A stretch of DNA of 64,000 bases, from positions 5,270,001 through 5,334,000 of the forward strand of contig NZ_CP042806.1 of NCBI RefSeq assembly GCF_008000815.1, read 5' to 3'. This DNA is from Terriglobus albidus. Its GTDB lineage: Bacteria; Acidobacteriota; Terriglobia; Terriglobales; Acidobacteriaceae. A program made the position numbers and the translations under genes. The notes beneath the pieces are model-generated. The model made no database searches, was not told where the DNA came from, and worked only from the letters and a program-made list of their open reading frames with translations. Below, in pieces: positions 9,482 to 17,905 of the stretch (its first letter is position 1; every line of letters starts with the position of its first letter).

Positions 9482-11407
9482 TTACTGGCTGCCGGTCTTC
9501 TTCTGCTTTCTTGTCCCCCAGAAGATGTAAGTGCCACTCCGCGTGGAGGTGACGAGGTCGATATTTCCGTCGCCTTTCAGGTCGACGGCCAGAACATCCG
9601 ATCCTCCGCCGGAGAAGTTGTGAACCAGCTCCGGCTCAAAGCGCGCTCCACCGGGACTCTTCTTGTCGCGGACGGTGCGATACACGTACAGCACCGGAGG
9701 ACCATAGGGATCGGGATCGTAGAAGTCATCCAGATGTGACCAGTAGCGCTTGGCCACAACAAAGTCGGGTATGCCGTCTCCGTCCACGTCCGCAATCGTG
9801 GAGGCATGCGGCTCGGTGAAGACCACACCGCCTGCACTCTCCGATGGGAGATGTCCCATCACCTGGTGCGGGATAAAGGTAATCTCGCCGGAGGAGGACT
9901 TCTTCTGCTCGAACCAACTGATGCCCCATCCATGTGCCTGCATGGAGGTGACAACGTCGGGGAGTCCGTCACCGTTGATGTCGTAGACACCGATCTTCGC
10001 GCCGCCGGCAGAGGTGCGTCCCCACTTGCCGAAGGGAGCGGGATGATAGGTCCACTTCGTCTCGGCATCGTTCTGAGCAGGTTGCTCCCACCAGCCGTAC
10101 GCGCCGACGATATCGACACGCCCATCGCCGTTTACATCACCGGCGCCGACGCCATGCGCGGGCCAGGGGCCATGTTCGCTGACCTTGTGAACGGTCCACT
10201 TGCCGGTGGGGTTCGAAGAATCCGGCTTGGCGTAGCACATGTAGCCGCCGCCCATATACACCAGCTCCGGCTTGCCGTCCTTGTCGACATCTGCGAGCAC
10301 GGTCTCTTCACTGTCGATGGGAGCAACGACGGTGAACTTCTCCCAGCGGCGCGACTCTCCCTTCGGATTGACATAGAGCACGGCTCCCGTCTTGCCACCG
10401 TCGGCATGACTGGTGGTCACCACATCGGGCCAGCCATCACCGGTGAAGTCCGCGGCGTGCTGCACCCAGTCCTCCATCGAGTAGTTGGTGGAGGCATTCA
10501 CGATCTGCGCGGGATAGATCTCGCGCGACTGGGTGAAGTCAGGTCCGAAGTAGATGAACGGGCCGGAGACGATATCGAGCTTGCCGTCGTGATTGAAGTC
10601 AGCGGCCGCGGCCGACCAGCCGTAGTAGAACTCGTTGATCCTCTGCATGCGGAAGTTGGGACTGACCTGCTCTTTGGGCAGCGTCTTGACCGCAATGTCC
10701 TTGTAGGCGATGGCACGGAAGTGAACGGTTCCACTCCCGACGTAGAGCGCGAACGGACCATAGCCATTCATGTTCTCGGTCGCAACGCTTACGGCGTCTC
10801 CGCCATCGTTGAAGAAGGCTCGCAGGATATCGGCATCCAGAAGCACCTCGACGTCATTCCATTCGCCAGTGCGCAGGCCATGCAACGGACGCTGCAGGGG
10901 CGCCGTTGCGCCGGCGGGCATTGGCAAGGGCTCAGGGGGAGTGAAACGACGAGCGGGCGCACCAGCGGCCGACGGTGGAGGCGCAAAACGGATCTGACCT
11001 CCGGCGAGGCGAAGCTGAGTGTGCTCTGCAAGTTTGCCGGACTCATCAAAGGTCGCGCGGTAGCCGGCCAGCTCCTGCGGCCGGATCGAGAGCATGTCTC
11101 CGCTCATACCGCTTGCGCTTTTCGCTGTGCGCATCACGATGCCCGCATTGCATTCACCTTCGCAGCGGAACTGCAGATAAACGGCGCTGTCCTGTGCAGG
11201 CTTATTGAAGACCAGCAGGCCGGTACCTGTACCGGTGATCTCACCATTGGAGGCGGACCATTGTGCGCTACCCATCTGCTGCCATCCAGACAGAGACGAG
11301 CCTGCAAAGGCGCCGTCAGGAGCAAAGCTTGGGGATTGCGCGACAAGCGCGGGAGACACGCTGACGAACAATGCGGAAGCTGCTGCAAACAGGGACAACC
11401 GTCTCAT
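9482..11407 (-). CDS. Secreted DUF1080 (3-keto-disaccharide hydrolase-like) and FG-GAP repeat protein
   Basis: The 641-residue product has a signal peptide (LRR-type start, cleavage near LVAQS at about residue 24). Residues about 35-250 resemble the DUF1080/3-keto-disaccharide hydrolase LamG-like fold (SLSGWQQMG, EWNDVEVLLDADILRAFF). The C-terminal half carries at least seven FG-GAP/VCBS calcium-loop repeats (DFNHDGKLDIV, DFTGDGWPDVV, DVNGDGRVDIV, DINGDGLPDVV, DVDGDGIPDFV), forming a predicted beta-propeller. Some DUF1080 proteins cleave 3-keto-glycosides; the propeller probably binds ligand or surface. It heads a probable two-gene unit with the TonB receptor, and boxes at 11440-11475 lie 32 bp before its ATG. 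Confidence 0.85.
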   Translation of the reverse strand: MRRLSLFAAASALFVSVSPALVAQSPSFAPDGAFAGSSLSGWQQMGSAQWSASNGEITGTGTGLLVFNKPAQDSAVYLQFRCEGECNAGIVMRTAKSASGMSGDMLSIRPQELAGYRATFDESGKLAEHTQLRLAGGQIRFAPPPSAAGAPARRFTPPEPLPMPAGATAPLQRPLHGLRTGEWNDVEVLLDADILRAFFNDGGDAVSVATENMNGYGPFALYVGSGTVHFRAIAYKDIAVKTLPKEQVSPNFRMQRINEFYYGWSAAAADFNHDGKLDIVSGPFIYFGPDFTQSREIYPAQIVNASTNYSMEDWVQHAADFTGDGWPDVVTTSHADGGKTGAVLYVNPKGESRRWEKFTVVAPIDSEETVLADVDKDGKPELVYMGGGYMCYAKPDSSNPTGKWTVHKVSEHGPWPAHGVGAGDVNGDGRVDIVGAYGWWEQPAQNDAETKWTYHPAPFGKWGRTSAGGAKIGVYDINGDGLPDVVTSMQAHGWGISWFEQKKSSSGEITFIPHQVMGHLPSESAGGVVFTEPHASTIADVDGDGIPDFVVAKRYWSHLDDFYDPDPYGPPVLYVYRTVRDKKSPGGARFEPELVHNFSGGGSDVLAVDLKGDGNIDLVTSTRSGTYIFWGTRKQKKTGSQ

Positions 11408-11439
11408 TTATGTCGAGCCTCGAAAAATATGGGCTGCCG

Positions 11440-11475
11440 CAGCATAAGCCGCAATCTATATTGCGTATTATGCAA
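11440..11475. promoter_or_regulatory. Tandem 15-bp operator pair (block-1 regulon), pair 2
   Basis: Box 2 is the full consensus TTGCGTATTATGCAA (11461-11475). Box 1 is the weaker CAGCATAAGCCGCAA (11440-11454), whose start is again 21 bp away. The pair precedes the DUF1080/FG-GAP gene on the minus strand. Confidence 0.75.
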
Positions 11476-11895
11476 ACGTCATTTTTGAAACGGAGCCATC
11501 CTAGCACCCTGATGTGCCATTGTCGAGAGGCGAATTTATGCGATTTTTTGAGAGCTGGAATTTCGCAAAAACGCACGCCAGCGCGCTGTTCAGAGGCTTT
11601 GGACCATGCGGGACACACCCATGCAACAGCGCACTTCAGCCCGTCGCTTGACGGTAGTTGGGTGGGAGCAGCGGGCTGATAAGGCACAAAATGAAGAATG
11701 GGCTTGAGCCCTGGGCTTTGTCCTGATCCTAGAGAAAAGGCCCAGCGTAGACCGTGGGCTGAAGCCCACGGCTCCCACCGATTCGAGCTACGCTCGAATA
11801 TCCCACGCCATCGCCGCAACGGATGGGCTCGCGCAGGTTTTACTACCGCCACAAAACCAATCTCGATGTCGTGTTTGAGGCGCTAGAAAGCAGAT
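11476..11895. repeat. Intergenic region with palindromic repeat (GGTGGGAGC family)
   Basis: No gene is supported here. An element at 11661-11779 is bounded by GGTGGGAGC and its complement GCTCCCACC, with internal short hairpins such as CCGTGGGCTGAAGCCCACGG. A related element bounded by the same sequences is at 33064-33217, and a short relative is at 53731-53764. It lies downstream of the cupin gene and may act as a terminator. Confidence 0.6.
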
Positions 11896-12288
11896 TCAAC
11901 CTGCATCTGGGAAGTCAACGTCTTCAAAGAAGGCGTAGTTTTTGAGGCTTGCCGGTGGAGCAAAGAAACAAGCGACCTTCATCTCAACCTCAGAGAGGTT
12001 CTGCAGCATATGGATCTCTCCCTGCGGGAAGAGAACCGCGGAGCCAGTCTGCACCTCCGCAACCTCTCCATTGACCAGCACGCGGCCGTGGCCGCTGAGG
12101 ATGTAGATCACCTCTTCGCCGTCAGGATGCGAGTGGGCCGGGCGCACCTTTTCTCCGGGAGCGACGCGAATGACCGCCATCGAACAGTACTTCGCGTCAG
12201 TGTTCTTCGGCGTCACTACCCAGCGCAGGTTTCTACCAGGAAGATCAAGCTCTTCGACCGTGCTCTCATGAATCACTTTGACTGCCAT
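11896..12288 (-). CDS. Small cupin-domain protein
   Basis: The 130-residue protein is a single cupin barrel. Motif 1 (HSHPDGEEVIYILSGHGRV, about residues 55-75) and motif 2 (FPQGEIHML, about 90-98) supply the usual His/Glu metal ligands. It is the second gene of an operon with the transketolase-like gene, starting 9 bp after that gene ends. Cupins of this kind are either metal-dependent sugar isomerases or oxygenases, or non-catalytic binders; the role here may be an isomerase step in the same pathway, but no specific function can be assigned. Confidence 0.85.
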   Translation of the reverse strand: MAVKVIHESTVEELDLPGRNLRWVVTPKNTDAKYCSMAVIRVAPGEKVRPAHSHPDGEEVIYILSGHGRVLVNGEVAEVQTGSAVLFPQGEIHMLQNLSEVEMKVACFFAPPASLKNYAFFEDVDFPDAG

Positions 12289-12297
12289 ACGTCTCCT

Positions 12298-14430
12298 CTA
12301 TCCGTGCGCAACGGCCTGCTGTACTGTCGCCGCAATCTTTGCAGGCGTCAGGCCGAAGACTTCGACGAGTTCCTCGTAGGTGGCCGAGTGGATGAACTGT
12401 TTATTGCCGTCTGCATCCAGCGTGTTCACCGTGAAAACCCGGTTGAGCGAATCAAGCCTGGCGGAACTGCGATGGCGATACAGCACCTTGAGGAAGTTCT
12501 GCCAGAGATATCCGTTGTTCTGCTCTGCGAAGAAGATGGGAAGGCCGGTCTCATACAACCGCAGCAAAAGGTCGTCATCGACCGATGGCATGTCGACCAC
12601 CATCACGTTCACGCCCGCCTTCTCGCATAGATCGGCAGCTGCAAGAGCCTCATGCACTCCCCTTCCGGAGCTGATTACGATGGCGCGATCACTTTCGCTC
12701 TGCCGCAGGACGTTGCCCTTGCCATACTCGAACTCGTAGTCGCCGTCGTAGAGTACTGCCGAGGGCGTACGCATCACACGTACATACACCAGGCCCTTAT
12801 TCCCTTCCATCACCCACTTCATGATGGAGAGCATCTGCTGCGGACACGAGACGTCGATGATCTTCAGATGTGCGACCGCGTCGAAGGTCGTGGCATCATC
12901 GTTGCCCATGTGGGTTGCGCCGTTGGTGCGGGTCTCAAAGTTGGCGGCAGTTGCAAGGAAGGTGATATCGAGGCCGTGCCCCTCGCTCAGCCAGCCATCG
13001 GCGGCCTCCATCGCTTCCAGGCGTTCCTGATGCCCGACCGCAATACGGCGAAGCACCTGCCAGTTGAAGAAGGGGCAGAAGGTGCTGCACCAGGTGTTGT
13101 AGCCCAGTGCCGCAAATCCCTCCGACATCAACATCATGTTTGCTTCGGCAACGCCGGCGTTGAGCGCACGCGCCTGGTCGACGGCGGCAATGCCGCTCTC
13201 CAGACCGCTGGTTGAAGCCAGGTCCGAGTCGATCGACACAACGCGCGGATCGCGTGCAAAGACCTTCATTCCGGCCGTCACCATCTCAGCGGCGCTGTAG
13301 CTCTTGTTCCGATCGAGTTTAGGAAGCGCGGCAGCGTCGTAGCGGATCTGCTTATCGCGCCGCGGAACACGCCTGGTCTGGACCGGGCCGATGACCTGCC
13401 TGAGGAAGTCGCTGCTGTCATCCACTGCCAGATTCATGCCGGCAGCGGCCTGCAACAGCAATTCATGGAGTGACTCATCGCCCGCGACTCGATTGAGCAG
13501 TTCCAGGAATTCCGTCACTCTTGCCGTGCGCTGCTTCTGCTGCATCTCCACTTCCTGCGCGAACAAAGCGTCGGGAACTGTCACCTTATGCTTATTCAGG
13601 AAGTCGGAGAACGCTCCAAAGCCTTTCTTCGAGTTGCAGACGATCACTGTGGGCCTGCCATTCCGCGGGCCGTAGCGGAAGGCGGTCAGTGCATCGAAGA
13701 CTCCGTCAAAGCTGGTGGCATCCACATTGAAGGCATTCCATCCGAACGACCGGAAGACATCGGCGAGCGGCGGCATGGGATAAAGCATGCGGTCGTGGAT
13801 ATCTAGCTGGCCGTTGTTGCGATCGACCAAAACACACAGATTCTCGAGGTTATGCTGCGAGGCATACATGATGACCTCCCAGCAGGAGCCCTCCTGTAAC
13901 TCTCCATCGCCCACCATGCAGTAGGAGTCGAAGCGCGGGCTGCGTTTGCCGGCGACGGCGAAGCCCTCCGCAACGCCAATTCCCTGCCCCATGGGGCCGG
14001 TGGCGATGTGGACGCCGGGGAGAACCGGACCCGGGTGACCGTTGAGCAGACTGCTGTGCGAGCGGGAGTTCTTCAGAACGTCGGCGGAGAAGTAGCCCAG
14101 CTCCGCATAGATCGACGCCATCGCAGCGACGGCATGTCCCTTGCTGAGGGTGAAGATGTCCTGCCCGCGGCGTGTGGGGTCTTCGACGTCGAGGCGCAGA
14201 AACCCGCCATAGAAGAGAGTCACCATGGGCAGAATGGCCGAGAAAGCTCCTCCGGAGTGCAGCCCCTTATCCACCGCATCGCGACTCTGTTCAAGCGTGA
14301 GGATACGGATGTCGGAGTCCTTGATGGCAAGCAGCTTCAGCATGCCCTCGCGATACATCGACTCGCGGTGCAGGGAGAGATCTCCTGAGGCGGATCTGAA
14401 GACAGCAGTTGACAGTACGGGCATGCTCAT
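12298..14430 (-). CDS. Transketolase-family TPP enzyme
   Basis: The 710-residue protein contains the full transketolase architecture in one chain. The N-terminal TPP-binding domain has GDGELQEG (about 174-181) and the metal-binding N at about 205. A pyrimidine-binding middle domain (EANMMLMSEGFAALGYNTWC) and a C-terminal transketolase domain follow. The open frame reaches 14478, but ATG 14430 has AGG upstream and leaves the operator outside the coding region. Transketolases move two-carbon units between sugar phosphates; lineage-specific members act on other ketoses, and in this kinase-poor cluster a non-standard substrate is possible (inference). The cupin gene follows in the same operon, and tandem boxes lie 26 bp upstream. 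Confidence 0.88.
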   Translation of the reverse strand: MSMPVLSTAVFRSASGDLSLHRESMYREGMLKLLAIKDSDIRILTLEQSRDAVDKGLHSGGAFSAILPMVTLFYGGFLRLDVEDPTRRGQDIFTLSKGHAVAAMASIYAELGYFSADVLKNSRSHSSLLNGHPGPVLPGVHIATGPMGQGIGVAEGFAVAGKRSPRFDSYCMVGDGELQEGSCWEVIMYASQHNLENLCVLVDRNNGQLDIHDRMLYPMPPLADVFRSFGWNAFNVDATSFDGVFDALTAFRYGPRNGRPTVIVCNSKKGFGAFSDFLNKHKVTVPDALFAQEVEMQQKQRTARVTEFLELLNRVAGDESLHELLLQAAAGMNLAVDDSSDFLRQVIGPVQTRRVPRRDKQIRYDAAALPKLDRNKSYSAAEMVTAGMKVFARDPRVVSIDSDLASTSGLESGIAAVDQARALNAGVAEANMMLMSEGFAALGYNTWCSTFCPFFNWQVLRRIAVGHQERLEAMEAADGWLSEGHGLDITFLATAANFETRTNGATHMGNDDATTFDAVAHLKIIDVSCPQQMLSIMKWVMEGNKGLVYVRVMRTPSAVLYDGDYEFEYGKGNVLRQSESDRAIVISSGRGVHEALAAADLCEKAGVNVMVVDMPSVDDDLLLRLYETGLPIFFAEQNNGYLWQNFLKVLYRHRSSARLDSLNRVFTVNTLDADGNKQFIHSATYEELVEVFGLTPAKIAATVQQAVAHG

Positions 14431-14456
14431 TGCCTGGACCTTCCATGCAAGATTAT

Positions 14457-14492
14457 TTGCATAATACGCAATATTCATTGCGTTATGTGAGG
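14457..14492. promoter_or_regulatory. Tandem 15-bp operator pair (block-1 regulon), pair 3
   Basis: Box 1 is TTGCATAATACGCAA (14457-14471), the exact reverse complement of the box at 11461. Box 2 is TTGCGTTATGTGAGG (14478-14492), a weaker left-half match starting 21 bp further. The pair precedes the transketolase/cupin operon. Confidence 0.75.
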
Positions 14493-14534
14493 CAAAGTAT
14501 ATGGAGTGGTTCCTGCGATCGTCAAGCAGTCTCC

Positions 14535-14841
14535 AGGGTGTGTCATCAAACTCCGGCCGTCAACGCCGGGAGCAGATTTTTCTGAGATCGAGGAGTGAGG
14601 AGAGAACTGTAGCCGGCCTACTGGAACGACGAGTGACGAAGAGATCGGGAAATCGGGGTCCCCAGTCAGCTTTGCTGGCTGGGGTGAAGAAAATCTGCCC
14701 CGGCCGTCAGCGTTGCGGCGCAAATTCGCCCATACTTCGTTGTCGTCCTCGACTGTGGGCCCGCCACAGCCTTCGGCCTCCGCCTCGTATGGACAAATTT
14801 GCGCTCGCAACGCTGACGGCCGGAGTTTGATGACACACCCT
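14535..14841. repeat. Nested inverted-repeat mosaic
   Basis: This intergenic stretch has outer arms at 14535-14562 and 14814-14841 forming a perfect 28-bp inverted repeat. Inside, 14704-14735 and 14787-14819 form a second, near-perfect inverted pair. A third short pair joins the AGCAGATTTTTC near 14571 to GAAAATCTGC near 14689. The whole 307 bp could fold into a branched hairpin. No coding potential is supported. It lies between divergent genes, so it is not simply a terminator. Confidence 0.75.
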
Positions 14842-14870
14842 AGCACTCGGAAAACGGAGACAATTGTTCT

Positions 14871-15827
14871 ATGCGCATTGTGATCATCGGCGGTTCCGGC
14901 CATATTGGCAGCTATCTGACACCCAGGCTTGCAACTGCGGGGCACGACGTTCTCTGTGTTAGCCGCGGCGTAAAGAATCCCTATCGGCCCGATCAGGCAT
15001 GGAAGCAGGTCAAGCATGTCGTACTGGACCGTGACGCGGAAGAGGCCGCCGGCAACTTCGGCGAGCGCATCGCGGAGCTGGACGGACAGGCCGTGATCGA
15101 CCTTACCTGCTACACCCCGGCTAGCGCCGCTCAGCTCGCCGAGGCGCTCCTGGGCCGCGTGGAGCATTTCCTGCACTGCGGCACCATCTGGATCCACGGC
15201 CATAGCTGCCAGGTGCCTACGACCGAAGACGCACCACGGTCACCGTTCGGCGAATACGGAGTCCGAAAGGTCGCCATTGAGGACTACCTGCTGCGGCTGG
15301 CGCGGACCAAGGGCTTCCCCGCGACCCTGCTGCATCCCGGTCACCTGGTCGGTACCGGATGGAACCCGATCAACCCCCAGGGCAACTTCAACCCGGCTGT
15401 CTTTACCGCTCTCGCGCAGGGAACCACAATCGCTCTGCCGAACCTTGGCCTGGAAACGGTGCACCATGTGCATGCCGACGACGTGGCGCAAGCGTTTCAA
15501 CAGGCGTTGACGCATCGGAGTGTCGCGCTCGGTGAGAGCTTCCACGTCGTCTCGGCTGCAGCTCTGACGCTTCGAGGCTTTGCCGAAGGCATGTCTCGCT
15601 GGTTCGGGCAGGAGCCAAAGCTGGAGTTCCACTCCTGGGAGAAGTGGCGGTCCCTCGTCAGCGAGAAAGATGCCCTATCGACATGGGATCACATCGCTCA
15701 CTCCCCGAACTGCAGTATCGAGAAGGCGAAGACGCTCCTTGGCTATCAGCCGCGCTATAGCTCGTTTGAAGCGGTACAGGAGGCGGTAGCTGATATGCAG
15801 AGGCGAGGGGTGATTGAGGGAAATTGA
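14871..15827 (+). CDS. NAD-dependent epimerase/dehydratase (extended SDR)
   Basis: The 318-residue protein starts with the Rossmann motif IIGGSGHIGSYL (GGxGxIG type) and continues as an extended SDR, with sugar-nucleotide-epimerase-like segments such as HLVGTGWNPINPQGN and HHVHADDVAQAFQQAL. The usual YxxxK is represented by FGEYGVRKVAIEDYLL (Tyr and Lys around residues 127-131). It probably oxidises or epimerises a sugar or sugar derivative. No operator box was seen before it, so it may not belong to the block-1 regulon. It ends in a convergent hairpin region shared with the SMP-30 gene. Confidence 0.8.
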   Translation: MRIVIIGGSGHIGSYLTPRLATAGHDVLCVSRGVKNPYRPDQAWKQVKHVVLDRDAEEAAGNFGERIAELDGQAVIDLTCYTPASAAQLAEALLGRVEHFLHCGTIWIHGHSCQVPTTEDAPRSPFGEYGVRKVAIEDYLLRLARTKGFPATLLHPGHLVGTGWNPINPQGNFNPAVFTALAQGTTIALPNLGLETVHHVHADDVAQAFQQALTHRSVALGESFHVVSAAALTLRGFAEGMSRWFGQEPKLEFHSWEKWRSLVSEKDALSTWDHIAHSPNCSIEKAKTLLGYQPRYSSFEAVQEAVADMQRRGVIEGN

Positions 15828-15949
15828 ATGATTGAAGGATTAAAGAGGAATTGAATGATGGAATAAATGAAGGATTGAATAAGGTTCAAGCGGACATCCG
15901 AGCAAAGCTCGAATCCCTTATTCAATTATTCAATCCTCCAATCATTCCA
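15828..15949. terminator. Convergent AT-rich hairpin region
   Basis: Between the ends of two convergent genes lies low-complexity sequence built from ATTGAA-like units. The left half (about 15830-15881) is largely complementary to the right half (about 15916-15957), including GGATTGAATAAGG against CCTTATTCAATTATTCAATCC. It is a plausible bidirectional terminator. Confidence 0.5.
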
Positions 15950-16963
15950 TTATTTCCAGTGCACCATCGGCAGCCCTGCGACCGGGCTCTGGAAATACGG
16001 GATACTGTGCGCCCGTAGTGAGCCGATGTAGACGGTCTTCAGATCGGGTCCGCCGAAGGTGACGCTGGCCATCCATGGAGCGATGCCGCGGCCAGTGGCA
16101 AACAGCACATCTTCGGTCACCGCGCCGGCGCGGAACTGATCTTCGAGAGCCTTCACCTTGACCGGGTCTCCTTCATCCAGAAGGACACGCTGATCTCCCT
16201 GCGGTGTAAGCACGAAGAGCTTGTCCGAGTAGACGCAGGTGCCCCAGAGATTGCCGATACTGTCGAAGGCGATGCCATCGGGCCAGGCGCCGGTTCCGAG
16301 GCTGCTGGGACCGAAGATCTCGCGCTCGCCCAACGTACCGTCGTCGTGAACGCGTAGCCGGCTGATGCAGCCGCCCGTCGTCTCAACGACGTACATATAT
16401 TCTTCCTTCCCATCCATGCGGATCTCGTTGGTGAAGTGGAAGCCCTCGGCCATGATGCGGAACTTACCGTCAATGTAACGGGCGATGTAGCCATCGGGAA
16501 GATCGGGACGCAGAGCATGCATCCAGTTCTTGATCTTCGTCGAAATCGTGATCCAGATGCGGCCCTTCGAGTCACGCAGGACGAAGTTGACCTTGCCGAT
16601 GGCCTCTCCCTCGATACTGTCGGCCAACACCTTGGATTCTCCCGTGCGCGTCATGATCTCCAGGCGGTCGGTGCCGAAGTTCGAGATCAGAATGTCGCCG
16701 TTCTCAGCAAAGGCAAGACCGTTCGGCAATGTTCCTGTCAGATAGCGAGTTGCCTCGCTGTCGGCCTGTGCGAAGTACGCCGAGATCTTCTGTGTGATGA
16801 TCTGCTGGCTGCCGTCATGCCGCAGGCGCACCACGCCACCGCGCGAGTCAGCCGACCACAGAGTCCCATCTTTCTCCGCCAGGATGCACTCCGGGCGTTG
16901 CAACCCCTCCCCGATGTACTGCAGCTTCGACGTATCGATCCCGAAATCCAGGATTGGATTCAT
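15950..16963 (-). CDS. SMP-30/gluconolactonase-family lactonase
   Basis: The 337-residue beta-propeller protein has the family marks GEGLQRPECILAEKDGTLW (metal-ligand Glu at about residue 25) and PDGIAFDSIGNLWGTCVYSD (ligand Asp region). SMP-30 enzymes hydrolyse sugar-acid lactones formed by sugar dehydrogenases. No signal peptide is seen from this start, so it is probably cytoplasmic. The frame stays open upstream to 17062, but ATG 16963 has a strong GGAGGAAG and leaves the operator pair (16974-17009, only 10 bp upstream) non-coding. It fits next to the SDR and PQQ dehydrogenases of this block as the lactone-opening step. Confidence 0.85.
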   Translation of the reverse strand: MNPILDFGIDTSKLQYIGEGLQRPECILAEKDGTLWSADSRGGVVRLRHDGSQQIITQKISAYFAQADSEATRYLTGTLPNGLAFAENGDILISNFGTDRLEIMTRTGESKVLADSIEGEAIGKVNFVLRDSKGRIWITISTKIKNWMHALRPDLPDGYIARYIDGKFRIMAEGFHFTNEIRMDGKEEYMYVVETTGGCISRLRVHDDGTLGEREIFGPSSLGTGAWPDGIAFDSIGNLWGTCVYSDKLFVLTPQGDQRVLLDEGDPVKVKALEDQFRAGAVTEDVLFATGRGIAPWMASVTFGGPDLKTVYIGSLRAHSIPYFQSPVAGLPMVHWK

Positions 16964-16973
16964 TCTTCCTCCG

Positions 16974-17009
16974 TTGCTTATAACGCAATCAATATTGCGA
17001 TATACACAG
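16974..17009. promoter_or_regulatory. Tandem 15-bp operator pair (block-1 regulon), pair 4
   Basis: Box 1 is TTGCTTATAACGCAA (16974-16988) and box 2 is TTGCGATATACACAG (16995-17009), 21 bp apart. The pair lies between the end of iclR and the start of the SMP-30 gene on the minus strand. Confidence 0.75.
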
Positions 17010-17097
17010 CAGCCTGCGCAAGACCTGAAGGCTACAGATTCCATGAAAAACGCGCCCCGCAATAGGGCGCGTTTCGTGAATCGAGGGTATAGGAGAT

Positions 17098-17892
17098 CTA
17101 TTCCTCGTCGGTCGTCTCCTCAGTGATGCTGAGCCGTTCGCCGATCTTCTTTGCGCACTGCACCACGCGCTTCGAATGGGCGGCATAGTGCTCTTTCAGG
17201 AAGCGGGTTGCGGGCGCAGAGATGCCGATGGAGCCGACGATGGAGCCGTCGTGGAGCCGGATAGGAGCGGCGATGCAGCGCATGCCTTCCATATATTCGG
17301 CCTCATCCGTGGCATATCCCCGCTGCCGGATCGCCTGGCACTCCTTGAGCAACGCTGGAAAGGAAGTGATGGTTGTCTTCGTGAACTTCTGCAGTGACGA
17401 GCCGAAGATATCCTTCAACTCTTCGTCGTCGAAGTCGGCGAGAAGCGCCTTTCCGTGGGCGGTGGCATGCATCGGAACCAGCTCGCCGGTCTGTCCGGCG
17501 ACGGCGATCACGCGCCGGGCGTGGACTGAATCGATGAAGAGTGCGCTCTTTCCTTCGCGAACGGCGAGGTGGGCGGTCTCATTCAGACCACCGGCCAGAT
17601 CCTTGAGCTCCTGGTGGGCCACGCGGACGAGCATCTTGCTCCAGTCATACTGGCGCGAGAGCGTCCAGATCGCGGAGCCGAGGATATAGTCCTTTCGGCC
17701 CGCAGGCGTGGAGAGGAAGCCGCGGCGCCTGAGGGTCTGCGCCAGCCGAAATGCACTGCTGCGGTCAACGTCGAGCAACTCTGCCAGCTCACCCAGATTT
17801 ACCGGGTGATTTGACGTGGCGACGGCCTGCAGAATCGTCAGACCGCGGTCGAGACTTTGAATGAATGGGACCTGTGCAGCTTTTTTCGGCAT
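17098..17892 (-). CDS. IclR-family transcriptional regulator
   Basis: The 264-residue protein has an N-terminal winged helix (NLGELAELLDVDRSSAFRLA, about residues 32-51) and a C-terminal IclR effector domain (AHLAVREGKSALFID, MHATAHGKALLADF, VGSIGISAPATRF). IclR proteins bind as dimers or tetramers to palindromes near promoters and respond to small aromatic or sugar-acid-like ligands. A TTG at 17922 would extend the frame, but ATG 17892 has an AGG and falls 13 bp after the stop of the TIM-barrel gene, forming an operon with it. That operon lies behind boxes at 18845-18880, so the regulator is probably autoregulated. It is the only transcription factor inside the boxed block and the likely binder of all seven pairs. 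Confidence 0.88.
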   Translation of the reverse strand: MPKKAAQVPFIQSLDRGLTILQAVATSNHPVNLGELAELLDVDRSSAFRLAQTLRRRGFLSTPAGRKDYILGSAIWTLSRQYDWSKMLVRVAHQELKDLAGGLNETAHLAVREGKSALFIDSVHARRVIAVAGQTGELVPMHATAHGKALLADFDDEELKDIFGSSLQKFTKTTITSFPALLKECQAIRQRGYATDEAEYMEGMRCIAAPIRLHDGSIVGSIGISAPATRFLKEHYAAHSKRVVQCAKKIGERLSITEETTDEE

Positions 17893-17905
17893 GTACCTAC
17901 TGTAC

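Noticed and set aside
9806-11488. A 560-codon open frame on the plus strand opposite the DUF1080/FG-GAP gene
   Set aside because: It is exactly antisense to a gene with clear domains, has no recognisable protein features, and is explained by high GC and codon bias.
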